A DNA stretch of 15,394 bases. Source: Flavobacteriaceae bacterium. Its GTDB lineage: Bacteria; Bacteroidota; Bacteroidia; Flavobacteriales; Flavobacteriaceae. The stretch covers positions 1 to 15,394 of the forward strand of contig JAUWLK010000038.1 in the NCBI GenBank assembly GCA_030613745.1, written 5' to 3'. Numbering within the stretch: the stretch's first letter is position 1; every line of letters begins with the position of its first letter. The translations under genes were made by a program, and so were the position numbers. The notes beneath the pieces are model-generated. The model saw only the letters and a list, made by a program, of their open reading frames with translations. It was not told where the DNA came from and searched no databases. This document shows, one piece after another, positions 14,351-15,394 of this stretch.

Positions 14351-15394
14351 TTATTGTAATAAATCAATAGCTGTTTTAATTCTTTTAATAGTCTCCTCTT
14401 TACCTATCAGTGAGGTAATATCATATAAATGAGGACCTTTCATTGCACCCACCAGACTTAATCTAAATGGTTGCATTACTTTTCCAAAACCAATTTCTTT
14501 AGAAGAGATCCATTGTTTTACAATGTTTTCTGTATTTTCTACTGAAAAAGCATCAATGCCGTTTAGTATGGTAATTAACTCTTTCATCAATGCAGAAGTA
14601 TCCGATTTCCATGATTTTTTAGAAGCTTTGGCATCATATTCGGTTGGTGCCTGAAAAAAGAAATTACTTAGATCCCAAAAATCAGAAACAAACGTTGCCC
14701 GCTCTTTGATTAAGGCAATAACCTTTGTAACATAATCTTTGTCATTTGCCTTGTCATTCCCGCGAAGGCGGGAATCTTTTTCTTGTTCTAAAAACAACTG
14801 AGCTAGCTCCCCATCACTCTTTTGAATCAGATATTGATGCTGGAACCATTTGGTTTTATCAACATCAAATTTGGCACCAGATTTTACTACTTTACTAATA
14901 TCAAAAGCCTGAATTAATTCATCTAAACTAAAAATTTCTTGTTCTGTTCCTGGATTCCACCCTAAGAAAGCCAACATATTGATAAAAGCATCATTAAAAT
15001 AACCATCTTCACGATATCCTCTTGAAATTTCATTAGTTTCTGTATTGGTATATTCTAATGGAAATACAGGGAAACCTAATTTATCACCATCTCGTTTGCT
15101 TAATTTTCCTTTACCAGTTGGTTTTAAAATCAAAGGTAAATGGGCAAATTCTGGTATTTTCCATCCAAAAGCTTGATATAAAGCTATATGAAGAGGAAGT
15201 GAAGGTAACCATTCTTCACCACGAATTACATGGCTAATTTCCATTAAATGGTCATCAACAATATTAGCTAAATGATAAGTTGGCATGCCATCAGATTTAT
15301 AAAGAATTTTATCATCCAAAACTTCTTTTTTAAAAGACACATAACCGCGAATCATATCTGTAGTACTTATTATCCCATGAGAACCCTCATTTTT
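14351..15394 (-). CDS. gltX: Glutamyl-tRNA synthetase, C-terminal portion, truncated by window edge
   Basis: GluRS charges tRNA-Glu with glutamate. The 347 residues visible continue past the right edge, so the N-terminus with the HIGH motif is outside. The frame is open to base 15394, and the ATG at 15355 is internal, since upstream codons read KNEGSHGIISTTD in frame. Visible marks are LLYKSDGMPTYHLANIVDDH-type sequence, SHVIRGEEWLPSLPLH, and the class I KMSKS-equivalent KLSKR in KGKLSKRDGDKLGFPVF (visible residues about 97-101). The anticodon-binding C-terminal half follows and ends in LIGKEETIKRIKTAIDLL. KLSKRDGD with no GlnRS features supports GluRS. An unusual feature is a GC-rich palindrome (14756-14775) read in frame as part of KDSRLRGNDK (visible residues about 206-215), in a region I expect to be a variable loop. 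The gene remains uninterrupted. Confidence 0.96.
   Translation of the reverse strand, partial: KNEGSHGIISTTDMIRGYVSFKKEVLDDKILYKSDGMPTYHLANIVDDHLMEISHVIRGEEWLPSLPLHIALYQAFGWKIPEFAHLPLILKPTGKGKLSKRDGDKLGFPVFPLEYTNTETNEISRGYREDGYFNDAFINMLAFLGWNPGTEQEIFSLDELIQAFDISKVVKSGAKFDVDKTKWFQHQYLIQKSDGELAQLFLEQEKDSRLRGNDKANDKDYVTKVIALIKERATFVSDFWDLSNFFFQAPTEYDAKASKKSWKSDTSALMKELITILNGIDAFSVENTENIVKQWISSKEIGFGKVMQPFRLSLVGAMKGPHLYDITSLIGKEETIKRIKTAIDLLQ
14751..14776. repeat. REP-like GC-rich palindrome inside gltX
   Basis: The core ATTCCCGCGAAGGCGGGAAT (14756-14775) has 8-bp perfect arms around GAAG and is flanked by TTGTC and C. This matches from memory a palindromic repeat family (TCATTCCCGCGAAGGCGGGAATC) spread through many bacterial genomes. 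About 60% G+C contrasts with the surrounding gene. An 8-mer TTGTCATT at its left edge (14751-14758) is duplicated at 14739-14746. Confidence 0.75.

Noticed and set aside
1..15394. CRISPR array, tRNA, rRNA or insertion sequence
   Set aside because: No regularly spaced repeats, cloverleaf-like sequence, rRNA segments or transposase frames were seen on either strand.

Overview
The window looks like chromosomal DNA from a member of the Bacteroidota, most likely class Flavobacteriia. The evidence is low G+C coding sequence, TAnnTTTG promoter -7 motifs instead of TATAAT, absence of clear Shine-Dalgarno sequences, and lineage-typical genes (a DUF4271 membrane protein directly before hemD, a head-GIN/DUF2807 protein, and a TatA with a short charged tail). 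I cannot name a genus. Nearly everything is housekeeping. I see no CRISPR array, transposase, phage gene, rRNA or tRNA.

Layout. (1) 1-3535: a truncated polyprenyl-phosphate mannose synthase (minus) is divergent from a GT39 membrane glycosyltransferase (plus), through back-to-back promoters. A DUF4271 protein and uroporphyrinogen-III synthase follow. The two glycosyltransferases plausibly work as donor-maker and transferase. (2) 3556-8111: a bidirectional terminator separates hemD from a leftward series which, read in its own direction, is rpiB, a CDF metal transporter, an ElaA-type acetyltransferase, a secreted TolB-like propeller protein and recA. (3) 8112-8615: about 500 bp of non-coding DNA at roughly 13% G+C, with two perfect DnaA-box-type 9-mers and a 12-bp direct repeat. 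(4) 8616-9530: a very AT-rich lipid kinase. (5) 9639-12748: RNase R, a head-GIN protein and tatA, closed by a terminator. (6) 12829-15394: an SPFH/band 7 protein (minus), a small membrane protein (plus), a long hairpin, and the C-terminal two thirds of glutamyl-tRNA synthetase (minus), which runs off the right edge.

Four points deserve a second look. The AT-rich gap has origin-like features. A GC-rich REP-like palindrome is read in frame inside gltX. The hemD promoter appears to be embedded in codons for a conserved DUF4271 peptide. An 18-nt palindrome lies in the recA leader. I do not see a convincing new multi-gene system here.
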